Assembly: GCF_016741815.1 (NCBI RefSeq)
Contig: NZ_JAERRJ010000006.1
Location: 1 to 64,000 of the forward strand
Length of the DNA: 64,000 nucleotides
Source: Nocardia acididurans
Lineage (GTDB): Bacteria > Actinomycetota > Actinomycetes > Mycobacteriales > Mycobacteriaceae
Reading direction: 5' to 3'
Positions 24,104-32,475 of the stretch are shown here, one piece after another. The position numbers and the translations under genes are program-made. Position 1 is the first letter of the stretch; each line of letters begins with the position of its first letter. The notes beneath the pieces were generated by a model. That model made no database searches and had not been told where the DNA came from. It saw nothing but the letters and a program-made list of their open reading frames with translations.

Positions 24104-26760
24104 CCGTCGATCACCTCGACCACGCCGCGGTCGCCGTCGACCATGAGCAGGTCACCGGTTTTGATCACCCGGGTGGCGTGTTTGGTGTTCACGACGGCGG
24201 GGACGCGGAACTCGCGGGACACGATGGAGCTGTGCGAGAGCATCGAGCCGATATCGGTGACGATGCCACCCGCGATGGCGAACAGGGGCGTCCAGGACGA
24301 GTCGGTGTAGGAGGTCACCAGGATCTCGCCGGTTTGGAATTCATCGGCCTGCCAGGCCAGATCCTCGACGATGCGGGCGCGGCCGACGGCGCGACCGGGG
24401 CTGGTGCCGAGGCCGGGCAGACGCGCGCCGTCGGGGAGCGGCCGAACCGATTGCGTGACATCCCATTCGCCGATGATGCTCAACGGCGGCGCGGGCAGTC
24501 TGGTGTAGTTCTGGAAGGTGCGGCGGGCCTCGTCCAGACGTGCCCGGGAGCAGACTTCGTGCGGATCCCGTTGGTGCTCCAGGTATTTCAGGATGTCCGC
24601 GAAGTCCAGCAGGGCGACCTCGTCGAAGGAGCGCAGTACCCCGGCCTCGATGAGGCGGCGGCTCACCTCGTAGACCACTTCGCGGACCAGCCAGATGGAG
24701 GTGATCATCGACATGCGCGCGGTCTCGCGCAACGTACTGCACGTCTCGTACAGCGAGATGGCGGTGCGGATGGCGCGGCGTTTGGGTGCGGGCAGCCGGC
24801 GCAGGGCCCGCGTCGCCGCGTCGTCGCGGGGATCGTGCGCGGCGTCGAGGGCGGTGTCGATGGAGAAGCCCTCCTCGGCGTAGCGGCGCACCATCAGGAA
24901 CACATAGGACAGGTCGTCGATCCAGCGCGGATGGGTCAGCTCCATCTCCTGATGGGCACGAGTTCCGTTCTCCCGCAGGAACGGCTCCATATGCTCGGCC
25001 CAGAAGATCCGCCCCGCCGCGTCGGCGCGCAGCCGGGCCGCCACGTCGGCGGGCGCACCGGACCGGATGATCGCCAGCACCTCCGGCCGCTCGCGCGCCG
25101 CCCCGGCCAGTTCCCACACCTCCCGGGCCGCCGCCACGGTGCGCAGGTTGGACATATCGGTTTTGAGCCGGTTCTGCAGCCGCTCGCCCTCCGCGCCGAG
25201 CCAGGCCCGACACATGGCCTCCAGAATTCCGTAGAACCCGAAGGCATTCAGGAAGTACGGCATGTATCCCACGTTCATATCGTGGAAATAGGCGAGCCGC
25301 CGGTGCATTTCGCCGTTCAGCTCACGAATATCCAGCTTGCGCAGATCAATTCGGTGCGCACGATCGAATTCGTAGCGCCGGGACTCGGTCATGCGCCGCG
25401 CCCGTCGCGGCGCGTCCCGGAATTCCGCCGCCGCGGTCCGGAACCAGAACAGCGTGGACCGCAGCCACGGCAGCCCGATCCGATAGCTGCCGAACGGATT
25501 CCGGTACCCGGCGAGGTCGATCTCCTCGCTGGCGAAGCGTTCGTCGAACGGGCGCTGATCCCGGGTGGCCAGGCTCTGGCTCAGCAGATAGGCCGTATAG
25601 GAGATGTTCAGGTACACATAGCCCTGGAAATAGCCCATCTGCGGCGACATCTCGCCGCGATCGCGCAGACCGGTCCCCACCACGCAGTCACCGTGCACAT
25701 TGTCCTGGTAGTAGCGGGCGAAGGAGATGCCCAGCGGCGTCATGACGCCGGTGAAGATCTCCCCGATATCCATCCGGGACCAGAAGGTGCCGTGCCGCAC
25801 CGGTTCCGGCTGCGGCGCGGTGTAGGGGCTGCGCGGCGCGGGCTGCGGCGTGCCGGTGGTGATGGGCCGGGCCTGCAGCAGATACGGGATCCCGTCCCGC
25901 ACCGCCCACTCGATATCCTGGTCCGCCCCATAGTGATCGCGCACCCGGACCGCGAGTTCGGCCAGTTCGGCGAGCTGCTTGTCGGTCAGCGACGGGACGC
26001 CGCGCAGCGGTTCGTCCACCTTGATCAGCTCCACCACCCCGGACCCGACCGGGGCGCAGCGGGTGACCTTGTAGCGGACGTTGCGCTCCAGCACCTCGGG
26101 CCGATCCGGTTCCACGACAAAGGAATCGGAGGTGACCCGGCCCGACACCAGGCCCTCGCCCAGACCCCAGCACGAGTCCACGACGAATCGATCGGTGCGG
26201 CCGCTGATGGGGTCGCGGGTGAACAGCACCCCGGCGGCGTCGGCGTCGATCATCTGCTGCACCACCACCGCGATCGAACCCGCCCCGGCGGCGTCGCGGT
26301 AGGCCACGGCCCGATCCGACCACAGTGACGCCCAGCAGCGCCGCACCGCGTCCAGCAGCGCGTCCGGCCCGGCGATGTCGAGCAGCGTATCGTGCTGTCC
26401 GGCAAACGAATACGCCGCGGAGTCCTCTTTGCTCGCCGAGGAGCGCACCGCCACCCGGGGGCAGCCCAGCGTGGTGTAGGCGTCGAGCACCGCGTCGGCG
26501 ATATCCGCGGGCAGCTCCGCGGTCAGGATGCGCTCCCGAATGCCCGCGGGGTTCGCGCCGGGTTCGGCGTCGAGCCCGGCGCGGTGCCGGAACAGTTCGA
26601 ACAGGCCGGTGGTGAGGCAGAAGGCGGGCGGCACCGGGAAGCCCGCCCGCAGCATCTCGTCCAGACGCGCCCCCTTGCCGCCCAGTGACTGTGCCGCAGG
26701 GGAATCCGCGCCGCCGAGGACGACGATCAGATCGCAGGCGGTCCGGCTCGACGCGGTCAT
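24100..26760 (-). CDS. redH: PEP-synthase-like condensing enzyme (RedH/PigC/TamQ-like)
   Basis: 886 residues, close to the length of PigC. The N-terminal ATP-grasp domain (about 1-310) has GGKGARLDEM, CPRVAVRSSASKEDS and SWGLGEG-like CWGLGEGLVSG. A long middle follows, then the C-terminal PEP-utilising phosphohistidine domain with MLSHSSIVSREFRVPAV (H843). RedH and PigC ligate methoxybipyrrole aldehyde to a monopyrrole, and TamQ to a fatty amine, with ATP. No monopyrrole genes are in this cluster, so an amine partner is plausible. Four-base overlaps on both sides. Confidence 0.93.
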   Translation of the reverse strand: MTASSRTACDLIVVLGGADSPAAQSLGGKGARLDEMLRAGFPVPPAFCLTTGLFELFRHRAGLDAEPGANPAGIRERILTAELPADIADAVLDAYTTLGCPRVAVRSSASKEDSAAYSFAGQHDTLLDIAGPDALLDAVRRCWASLWSDRAVAYRDAAGAGSIAVVVQQMIDADAAGVLFTRDPISGRTDRFVVDSCWGLGEGLVSGRVTSDSFVVEPDRPEVLERNVRYKVTRCAPVGSGVVELIKVDEPLRGVPSLTDKQLAELAELAVRVRDHYGADQDIEWAVRDGIPYLLQARPITTGTPQPAPRSPYTAPQPEPVRHGTFWSRMDIGEIFTGVMTPLGISFARYYQDNVHGDCVVGTGLRDRGEMSPQMGYFQGYVYLNISYTAYLLSQSLATRDQRPFDERFASEEIDLAGYRNPFGSYRIGLPWLRSTLFWFRTAAAEFRDAPRRARRMTESRRYEFDRAHRIDLRKLDIRELNGEMHRRLAYFHDMNVGYMPYFLNAFGFYGILEAMCRAWLGAEGERLQNRLKTDMSNLRTVAAAREVWELAGAARERPEVLAIIRSGAPADVAARLRADAAGRIFWAEHMEPFLRENGTRAHQEMELTHPRWIDDLSYVFLMVRRYAEEGFSIDTALDAAHDPRDDAATRALRRLPAPKRRAIRTAISLYETCSTLRETARMSMITSIWLVREVVYEVSRRLIEAGVLRSFDEVALLDFADILKYLEHQRDPHEVCSRARLDEARRTFQNYTRLPAPPLSIIGEWDVTQSVRPLPDGARLPGLGTSPGRAVGRARIVEDLAWQADEFQTGEILVTSYTDSSWTPLFAIAGGIVTDIGSMLSHSSIVSREFRVPAVVNTKHATRVIKTGDLLMVDGDRGVVEVIDG

Positions 26761-27800
26761 GCCCGGTTCTCCCGACTCTCGGGTCGCGGATTCGCCGCGA
26801 CGAAGGAACAGAACTGCTCACCGGGAATCAGCCGCCGCACCGCGACCTCCTCGAAACCGGCCTGCCGCAGCTGCCCGGCCAGTTCGGTGGCATCCGGCAG
26901 CGGCCCGCCGAAATCGGCGAATTCGAACCAGAGACCGAGCACCTCGGTGCTGAGGTTGCCGCCCCGGCACGAGGTGGTGAGCAGGATCCGGCCGCCCGGC
27001 GCGAGCAGGGATCTGGCGTGCTCGAGCAGCTTGATCCGCTCGTCCACCGGGAAGTAGTAGATGTTGTTGTGCATGGTGATCAGGTCGAACTGCGGTTCGA
27101 GGTGGAGATCGCGAATATCGGCGTGGCGCACCTCGATCCGATCGGACAACCCGCGCGCGGTCAGGTCGGCGGCGGCCGCCGCGGCGACCTCGGGCTGGTA
27201 GTCGACGGCCAGCGCGGTCAGCCGCGGATTCAGTTCTGCGGCGTACCGTACGTAATCGCCGCTGCCACAGCCGATTTCCAGCAGGCGCAGCGGAGCCTCC
27301 CGATCCAGGACGCGCTCGACAGCCTCCTCGACGAAGGCCGCGATGACCCGGCTGGAGCGGGCGATGATCGCGCCGTCCTGGTCCGCGAGGGTCAGCCGGG
27401 TACTGCTGCCGAGCATGGCCGGTCCGTTCAGCAGCACCGGCACGTGGAATCGCATCACCTCCTCGAGCGCCGCGGCGACCGCGTCGTTGCGCGGGCGCGC
27501 AAGCGCTTTCGCCGTACGTCCGGCGAGCCGATAGCACCCGGTGTCGATCGACAGCTCGCCGAGCTGGACGCCCAGATCCAGCCACGCGCGCAGCAGCGTG
27601 CGGTCGGCGGTGATGCCGAGTGCGTCGGCCAGGGTGTCCACATCCCGTGGCCCGGCGGCGAGTTGCGCGAGCACCCCCGACCCGGAGGCTCCGGCCAGGA
27701 AGGCCGCCCGATACACCGGGGTGGCGAAAGTCCGTGCCAGCGAGAGCAGTAGCGGGAGACTGCCGCCGGCGGTCACCTTGGTCAATGTCGTGAATCTCAT
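26757..27800 (-). CDS. redI: SAM-dependent methyltransferase (RedI/PigF-like O-methyltransferase)
   Basis: 347 residues; ATG 27800 with GAGGACG upstream is preferred over longer forms. A helical N-terminal domain (about 1-160) precedes a class I Rossmann domain with LLEIGCGSGDYVRY (SAM loop), DYQPEV (acidic ribose contact), NNIYYFP and PGGRILLTTSC. RedI and PigF methylate the 4-hydroxyl of the bipyrrole aldehyde; assignment to that step comes from position in the operon. The usual helper (RedF/PigN) is not in the window. Confidence 0.85.
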   Translation of the reverse strand: MRFTTLTKVTAGGSLPLLLSLARTFATPVYRAAFLAGASGSGVLAQLAAGPRDVDTLADALGITADRTLLRAWLDLGVQLGELSIDTGCYRLAGRTAKALARPRNDAVAAALEEVMRFHVPVLLNGPAMLGSSTRLTLADQDGAIIARSSRVIAAFVEEAVERVLDREAPLRLLEIGCGSGDYVRYAAELNPRLTALAVDYQPEVAAAAAADLTARGLSDRIEVRHADIRDLHLEPQFDLITMHNNIYYFPVDERIKLLEHARSLLAPGGRILLTTSCRGGNLSTEVLGLWFEFADFGGPLPDATELAGQLRQAGFEEVAVRRLIPGEQFCSFVAANPRPESRENRA

Positions 27801-27828
27801 GGTCGCGTCCTCGGATCGCCGGTCGGGG

Positions 27829-29433
27829 TCAGGGGTTGCCGAGCGACCGATAGTCGGTCTTACCGTTGGCATTACGTGGCAGCTCGGCCATGACGACAGC
27901 GGCGCGCGGCACCATGTACCTCGGCAGATACAGGGCGCAATGCTGTTTGAGCTCGATCAGGGTCGGCGCCTGCGCCCCGGGGCGCAGCGTGTAGTAGAGG
28001 ACGATCCGGGCCTCGGCCCCCGCGCCGGTGACCAGTACCGCCGCGGTCTCGACGGCCGGATGCCGCAGCGCCACCGATTCGATCTCGCCGAGTTCGATCC
28101 GATACCCGGACAGCTTGACCATGCGGTCCTTGCGCCCGTGATACCGCAGCCGCCCGTCGGACCGGCTCACCATATCGCCCGTGGGGTGCTGCCCGCGCCG
28201 ATGGAACGCACCCCGGGGGTCGGACTCGCGCCGCCAGTAACCCGGTGTGACACAGTCACCTTCGACGACCAACTCGCCGAACGCGTCCGGACCGTCGATC
28301 GGCTGTCCGTCGTCGTCGACGATCAGCATCCGGGCCGTGCCGACCGGCATGCCGATGGGCAGTGACCCCGTCTCGCCCAGATCCTCCGGCAGTACGCGGT
28401 GATAGGTGCACACATTGGTCTCGGTGGGGCCGTACAGGTTGTACAGCCGGGTCCGCTCGTCGAGCAGCGCGTGCAGTTCGCGCAGCCGGGGCTTCGGGTA
28501 CACCTCGCCCGCGAACAGCACATAGCGCAGCGAGGCCACCACCTCGGCGGTGAGCGCACCGCAGGCGGTCAGCAGCATCAGAATGGACGGCACCGAATAC
28601 CACACGGTGACACCGTGTTCCCGGATTCCGGTGACCAGCGCCGCGGCATCACGCGCCTGCGCGTCCTCGATGATCCACACCGCCGCGCCCACCGAGACCG
28701 CCACGAACAGATCGAAGGTGCTCAGGTCGAAGGTGAAGGAGGCGTGATTGGCGAAGACGTCCTCCGGGCCGAGCGCCAATTCCGCACGCGCCCAATCGAT
28801 GAAGGCGGTGAGGTTGCGATGCGAGATCCGCACGCCCTTCGGCGTTCCGGTGGACCCGGAGGTGTAGAGCACGGCGGCGAGGTCCGCCGGAGTGACCACC
28901 GGCGGCCGGGCCGGAATCGCGGGCCCGCGCCCAGCGCCCAGCAGGAATTCCCGCCAGGGGATCACGCGGGCCCGGCTGCCGTCGGCCTGCGCGCACGCGG
29001 TGTCCGACGCGGCCCGCTCCGCCGACACCACGACGGCCCGAACCGTGTGCGGCAGTGCGATATCGGAGCCGACCTCGGCGAGATGCCGGGCATCGGTGAC
29101 CAGGACGATCGGATCGATATCGTCGAGGATCGCCTGCAGCCGCCGCACCGGATGCGCGCCGTCGACCGGCACGTACGCGCAACCCGCCTGCAGGGTGGCC
29201 AGAATGGCGGCGGCGTACTCCGGTCCCTTGTCCATCCAGATGACGACCCGGTCGCCCACGACGGCACCGAGCCCCTGCAGCCCCGCTGCCAGCAGGTGCA
29301 CCGTCTTCGCGAGCTCGCCGTAGCTGACCGGCCTGCGCCCGAGCAGGGCCGGGCGGCAGGCGTGCGCCACGGATTCGATGGCGGGCAGCCGGACGACGCC
29401 GCGTTCGCCGGTCCCGAGTAGTCGTGCGGTCAT
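27829..29433 (-). CDS. redM: Prolyl-AMP ligase (RedM/PigI-like adenylation enzyme)
   Basis: 534 residues, a stand-alone NRPS-type adenylation domain. Core motifs are AAVLYTSGSTGTPKGVRIS (A3), FTFDLSTFDLF (A4-A5), NLYGPTETNVCTYH (A5), GELVVEG, HPTGDMV (A7), GRKDRMVKLSGYRIELGEIE (A8) and PRNANGKTDYRSL with the catalytic lysine (A10). RedM and PigI activate L-proline and load it on the RedO/PigG carrier; the D-L-S-T-F-D-L segment is typical of proline loading enzymes for pyrrole formation. Overlaps the upstream oxoamine synthase gene by 4 bp. Confidence 0.92.
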   Translation of the reverse strand: MTARLLGTGERGVVRLPAIESVAHACRPALLGRRPVSYGELAKTVHLLAAGLQGLGAVVGDRVVIWMDKGPEYAAAILATLQAGCAYVPVDGAHPVRRLQAILDDIDPIVLVTDARHLAEVGSDIALPHTVRAVVVSAERAASDTACAQADGSRARVIPWREFLLGAGRGPAIPARPPVVTPADLAAVLYTSGSTGTPKGVRISHRNLTAFIDWARAELALGPEDVFANHASFTFDLSTFDLFVAVSVGAAVWIIEDAQARDAAALVTGIREHGVTVWYSVPSILMLLTACGALTAEVVASLRYVLFAGEVYPKPRLRELHALLDERTRLYNLYGPTETNVCTYHRVLPEDLGETGSLPIGMPVGTARMLIVDDDGQPIDGPDAFGELVVEGDCVTPGYWRRESDPRGAFHRRGQHPTGDMVSRSDGRLRYHGRKDRMVKLSGYRIELGEIESVALRHPAVETAAVLVTGAGAEARIVLYYTLRPGAQAPTLIELKQHCALYLPRYMVPRAAVVMAELPRNANGKTDYRSLGNP

Positions 29434-31073
29434 CGGCGCATTCCCTCGGCCATTCGCTCGGCGGCGTCCGGCCCCACGGGGACGCCGGTGGCGCGGGCGG
29501 CGTCGACGAGAATCTGCACGGCCAGGGCCAGATCCTCGGGCGTGTGCTCGGAGGTGACGCTGATTCGCAGCCGGGCATCGCCGATCGGCACGCCGGGGAA
29601 CACCACGGTCTGGCAGAACAGTCCGCGGGCGCGCACCGCGCGGCCCATCTCCATGGTCAGGCGCTCGTCGCCGATGACCACCGGCAGGATGGCGCTCGCG
29701 GTGCGCTCCAGATCGAAACCGGCCTCGATCAGATCACCGCGCAGCTGCCGAATGTTGTTCCACAGTGCGGTGATTCGCTCCGGCTCGGCCTCCATGACAT
29801 CGATCGCCGCGATCAGGCCCGCGGCGACGCCGGCGGGAATGGTCGCGGCGAAGACATAGGAGTTGGAGTAGTAGCGCAGATAGTCGATCACCTCGTGATC
29901 GCCGACCACGAATCCGCCCATACCCGCCAGGGTCTTGCTCATCGTGCCGAGCTCGAGATCGACCTCGCCCTTGAGGCCGAAGTGCTCGGCCGTCCCGGAG
30001 CCCCGGACCCCCAGGACGCCGGTGGCGTGGGCGTCGTCGACCAGCACGCGCGCGCCGTAAGTGTGTGCCAGGCGGACGATTTCGGGCAGCTCGCAGATAT
30101 CGCCGTGCATGCTGAACACCCCGTCGGTGACGATCAGCAGTCCGCGGAAGTGCCCGGCGGCGCGGTCGAGCACCCGTTCCAGATCCGCCATGTCGTTGTG
30201 CCGGTAGATCTTTCGCAGGCTGCCGGACAGCTTGCAGCCGTCGACGATGCTCATATGGTTGAGCCGGTCCACCACGACCGCGTCGCGCCGCCCGGCCAGC
30301 GCGGAGATGCAGCCGAGATTGGCGGCGTAGCCGCCGGGGTAGACGATGCAGTCCGGCCGGCCCTTGAAGGCGGCGAGTCGCCGTTCCAGTTCCCGGTGCA
30401 GCTCATTGGTGCCGCCGATGATGCGGCAGCCGGTATTCGTCGCGCCGAAGGTGCGGGTCGCCGTGCAGATGGCCTCGATGACGCGCGGGTGATTGGCGAG
30501 TCCCAGATAGTTGTTGGAGGCGAACATCAGATATTCGCGGGTGCGGCCGGTGTGGTCGTCGTGGATCAGCGCCCGGTTCGCGCACCGGGAGCGCAGCGGC
30601 TTGCCGTACCAGTAGAGGTGTTCGGCCTCGCGTTCGCGCAGATGGGTCGCGAATTCGGTGACGTCGGCGAACATGCCCGGTCCGCGACTGTCGATGAAGT
30701 CGCGCATCGAGCGCCCGTCCCACGGTGTCACGCCCGGTGGCTCGATCGGATCCACCTGTCCGGCAACGAGTTCGGGCTCCGTGCTCACCGGTTGTGGCGG
30801 CGCGGGCGCGGGACCGGCCGCGGGTTCCGGATCGCCCATGCGCCCCCGCAGATCCGTGATGAGCTCCGCCAGGCTGGTGACCGTGATGGCGGACGCGGTC
30901 CCGGTGGGCAGCGCCAGCTCGCGCACGGCGTCGTCGATGATCGAGATGAGGACGACCGAGTCGATACCCAGCTCGCCCTCCAGATCGGCGGTGAGATCGA
31001 GCTGGTCGCGCCGGTATTGCGTATGCCGCATCGCGGTCGTCACGACCACTTCGGCCACATCGTGCTCGGTCAT
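29430..31073 (-). CDS. redN: ACP-alpha-oxoamine synthase (RedN/PigH-like)
   Basis: 547 residues. Residues 1-80 are an acyl carrier protein with the phosphopantetheine serine S39 in GIDSVVLIS. A Pro-rich linker (about 82-115) leads to a PLP-dependent alpha-oxoamine synthase (about 140-530) with SNNYLGLANHP, DRLNHMSIVDG, VDDAHATGVLG and GTMSKTLAGMGG (K380). The family joins a carrier-bound pyrrolyl-beta-ketoacyl unit to serine with decarboxylation, closing the second pyrrole as hydroxybipyrrole methanol. PigH carries two ACPs; here only one is present. Overlaps neighbours by 4 bp on each side. Confidence 0.93.
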   Translation of the reverse strand: MTEHDVAEVVVTTAMRHTQYRRDQLDLTADLEGELGIDSVVLISIIDDAVRELALPTGTASAITVTSLAELITDLRGRMGDPEPAAGPAPAPPQPVSTEPELVAGQVDPIEPPGVTPWDGRSMRDFIDSRGPGMFADVTEFATHLREREAEHLYWYGKPLRSRCANRALIHDDHTGRTREYLMFASNNYLGLANHPRVIEAICTATRTFGATNTGCRIIGGTNELHRELERRLAAFKGRPDCIVYPGGYAANLGCISALAGRRDAVVVDRLNHMSIVDGCKLSGSLRKIYRHNDMADLERVLDRAAGHFRGLLIVTDGVFSMHGDICELPEIVRLAHTYGARVLVDDAHATGVLGVRGSGTAEHFGLKGEVDLELGTMSKTLAGMGGFVVGDHEVIDYLRYYSNSYVFAATIPAGVAAGLIAAIDVMEAEPERITALWNNIRQLRGDLIEAGFDLERTASAILPVVIGDERLTMEMGRAVRARGLFCQTVVFPGVPIGDARLRISVTSEHTPEDLALAVQILVDAARATGVPVGPDAAERMAEGMRR

Positions 31074-31330
31074 CGGGGGCCCCTCTGCTTATCGCGGCAT
31101 CGCTCTATCAAATCTGCGATCACATCGACGGATCGGAAGTTCTCGGGCCGGATCTCCGGCAGTGGAATGGCGATCCCGAATGCGGATTGAATCGAATGCA
31201 CCAGGTCGAACACTTCGGATGAGGAGATTATGTTCAACTCCAGCAATGGTGTGTCGGCGTGCAGGCCGGCGGAATTTCCGCCGAGCCAGGACTCGGCGAT
31301 GTGCCGCAGTAGGAAATCTTGGGTCGTCAC
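31070..31330 (-). CDS. redO: Peptidyl carrier protein for proline (RedO/PigG-like)
   Basis: 86 residues from GTG 31330, which has GAGGA six bases upstream. Helix I is FLLRHIAESW; the loop with the phosphopantetheine serine reads LLELNIISSSEVFDLVHSIQ, so the usual D/G-S-L is N-I-I-S-S-S. The exact attachment serine is one of these three. It would carry prolyl, then pyrrolyl, between RedM, RedW and RedX. First gene of the eight-gene operon and directly behind the predicted SARP operator. Confidence 0.88.
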   Translation of the reverse strand: MTTQDFLLRHIAESWLGGNSAGLHADTPLLELNIISSSEVFDLVHSIQSAFGIAIPLPEIRPENFRSVDVIADLIERCRDKQRGPR

Positions 31331-31361
31331 GACTGTCCTCGAATAGCCGGAAATCGATTCG

Positions 31362-31405
31362 ATTTTGGACCAGGCGGCTGACGGGACTGCTGACCGACCG
31401 CTGAC
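31362..31405 (-). promoter_or_regulatory. Predicted SARP operator and -10 element of the red-type operon
   Basis: On the minus strand GTCAGC occurs at 31405-31400, 31394-31389 and 31382-31377 (spacing 11 then 12 bp). After 9 bp comes CAAAAT at 31367-31362, a -10-like hexamer, 32 bp before the GTG at 31330. The layout is the same as at 15617-15660. Confidence 0.72.
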
Positions 31406-31436
31406 CGCTCGGCGGCCAACCGTTGGGTCTGATTTT

Positions 31437-31474
31437 CCAAATCCATTTGGATCCGCATCCCATATTTTTTGGGA
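31437..31474. promoter_or_regulatory. Two inverted repeats in the SARP promoter region
   Basis: CCAAAT-CC-ATTTGG (31437-31450) and TCCCA...TGGGA (31458-31474) lie side by side in the 254-bp divergent region, about 110-150 bp before the SARP start. They may bind a separate regulator controlling the SARP gene. Confidence 0.4.
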
Positions 31475-31584
31475 GGTGGGAATTGTGCGGCGAATCAGCG
31501 CTCTAGCTGCGTGTGTTGCATCGGTTATGGTACCGTGGCCGGACGCTGGTCTCGAACCTACCGGTTCGTAATAGGGGATGGCTG

Positions 31585-32457
31585 ATGTTTGTCGATAAAC
31601 TCTGGCGGACAACCGTTTCACCCTCTGACGAGATGCGCGACGATGCTGTCCGTATCGATCTACTGGGCTCGGTGTCCATAGTCGTCGGAAGTGTGCGTAT
31701 AGAACTCAGATCGAGCAAGGTGCGCTCGATGCTTGCCACTCTCGCATTGGAGGCCGGACGTACCGTCTATTACGACGATCTGGTCGATGAATTGTGGCCC
31801 CGGGAAATTCTCAAGAATCCACGCAACGCATTGCAGGCCAATGCCACGCGGATCAGGAGGACTTTGGAAAGATGCACAGGCGGCACCGCGCGGCCGATCG
31901 AACTGCGCGCGGTCTACAACGGCTACATTCTCGAAACGCCCCGCGAACTCGTGGACGGCAACCGGTTTCTCGACCTCACCGCGCGCGGCTTCGCCGAGCT
32001 GAGCTCCCGGCCCGCGCTGGCCCTGTCGTATCTGCAGGAGGGGTTGCGGCTGTGGCGCGGTCCGGCGCTGCTCAACACCCGTTCCGGGCAGCGCTGCCGG
32101 GGTGCGGCGGCCTTCCTCGAGGAACGGCGGCTGGTCGCCTGGGAGGATCTGGTGAGTGCCCGCCTGCTGCTGGGCGACGACCGGCAGGCCGCGGCCGAAC
32201 TGCAGCGGCTCGCCGCGGCCCACCCGGCCCGCGAGGGATTGTGCGAACTGCTCATGCTCGCGCTCTACCGGGCGGGCCGGCAATCCGAGGCGCTGCGGCT
32301 GTTCCACCGCACCCGCGAGCATCTCGACGACGAGCTCGGCGTCGAGCCGGGTCGCTCGCTGCTGCGGCTCTACGAGGACATCCTCGCGCAGGACTCGGCC
32401 CTGGACTCGGCGGACGCGGTGCTGCGGCGCACGGAGACGGGAATCGCCAGGACGTAG
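31585..32457 (+). CDS. SARP-family pathway activator
   Basis: 290 residues. ATG 31585 with AGGGGA six bases upstream is preferred to upstream starts. An OmpR-type winged helix fills about residues 15-105 (IDLLGSVSIVVGSVRIELRS; RSMLATLALEAGRTVYYDDL; DELWPREILKNPRNALQANA), followed by the bacterial transcriptional activator domain (from about 110; REGLCELLMLALYRAGRQSE; ELGVEPGRSLLRLYEDIL). It is of the RedD/ActII-4 type without ATPase. Divergent from the red-type operon; the two GTCAGC arrays are its probable targets. Confidence 0.93.
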   Translation: MFVDKLWRTTVSPSDEMRDDAVRIDLLGSVSIVVGSVRIELRSSKVRSMLATLALEAGRTVYYDDLVDELWPREILKNPRNALQANATRIRRTLERCTGGTARPIELRAVYNGYILETPRELVDGNRFLDLTARGFAELSSRPALALSYLQEGLRLWRGPALLNTRSGQRCRGAAAFLEERRLVAWEDLVSARLLLGDDRQAAAELQRLAAAHPAREGLCELLMLALYRAGRQSEALRLFHRTREHLDDELGVEPGRSLLRLYEDILAQDSALDSADAVLRRTETGIART

Positions 32458-32475
32458 CCGATCAGGCGGGGCGCG

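Noticed and set aside
22472..24310. 612-aa plus-strand frame
   Set aside because: Shadow of the double ketosynthase; composition unlike a protein.
24007..26328. 773-aa open frame on the plus strand
   Set aside because: Antisense shadow of the RedH-like gene; no recognisable motif.
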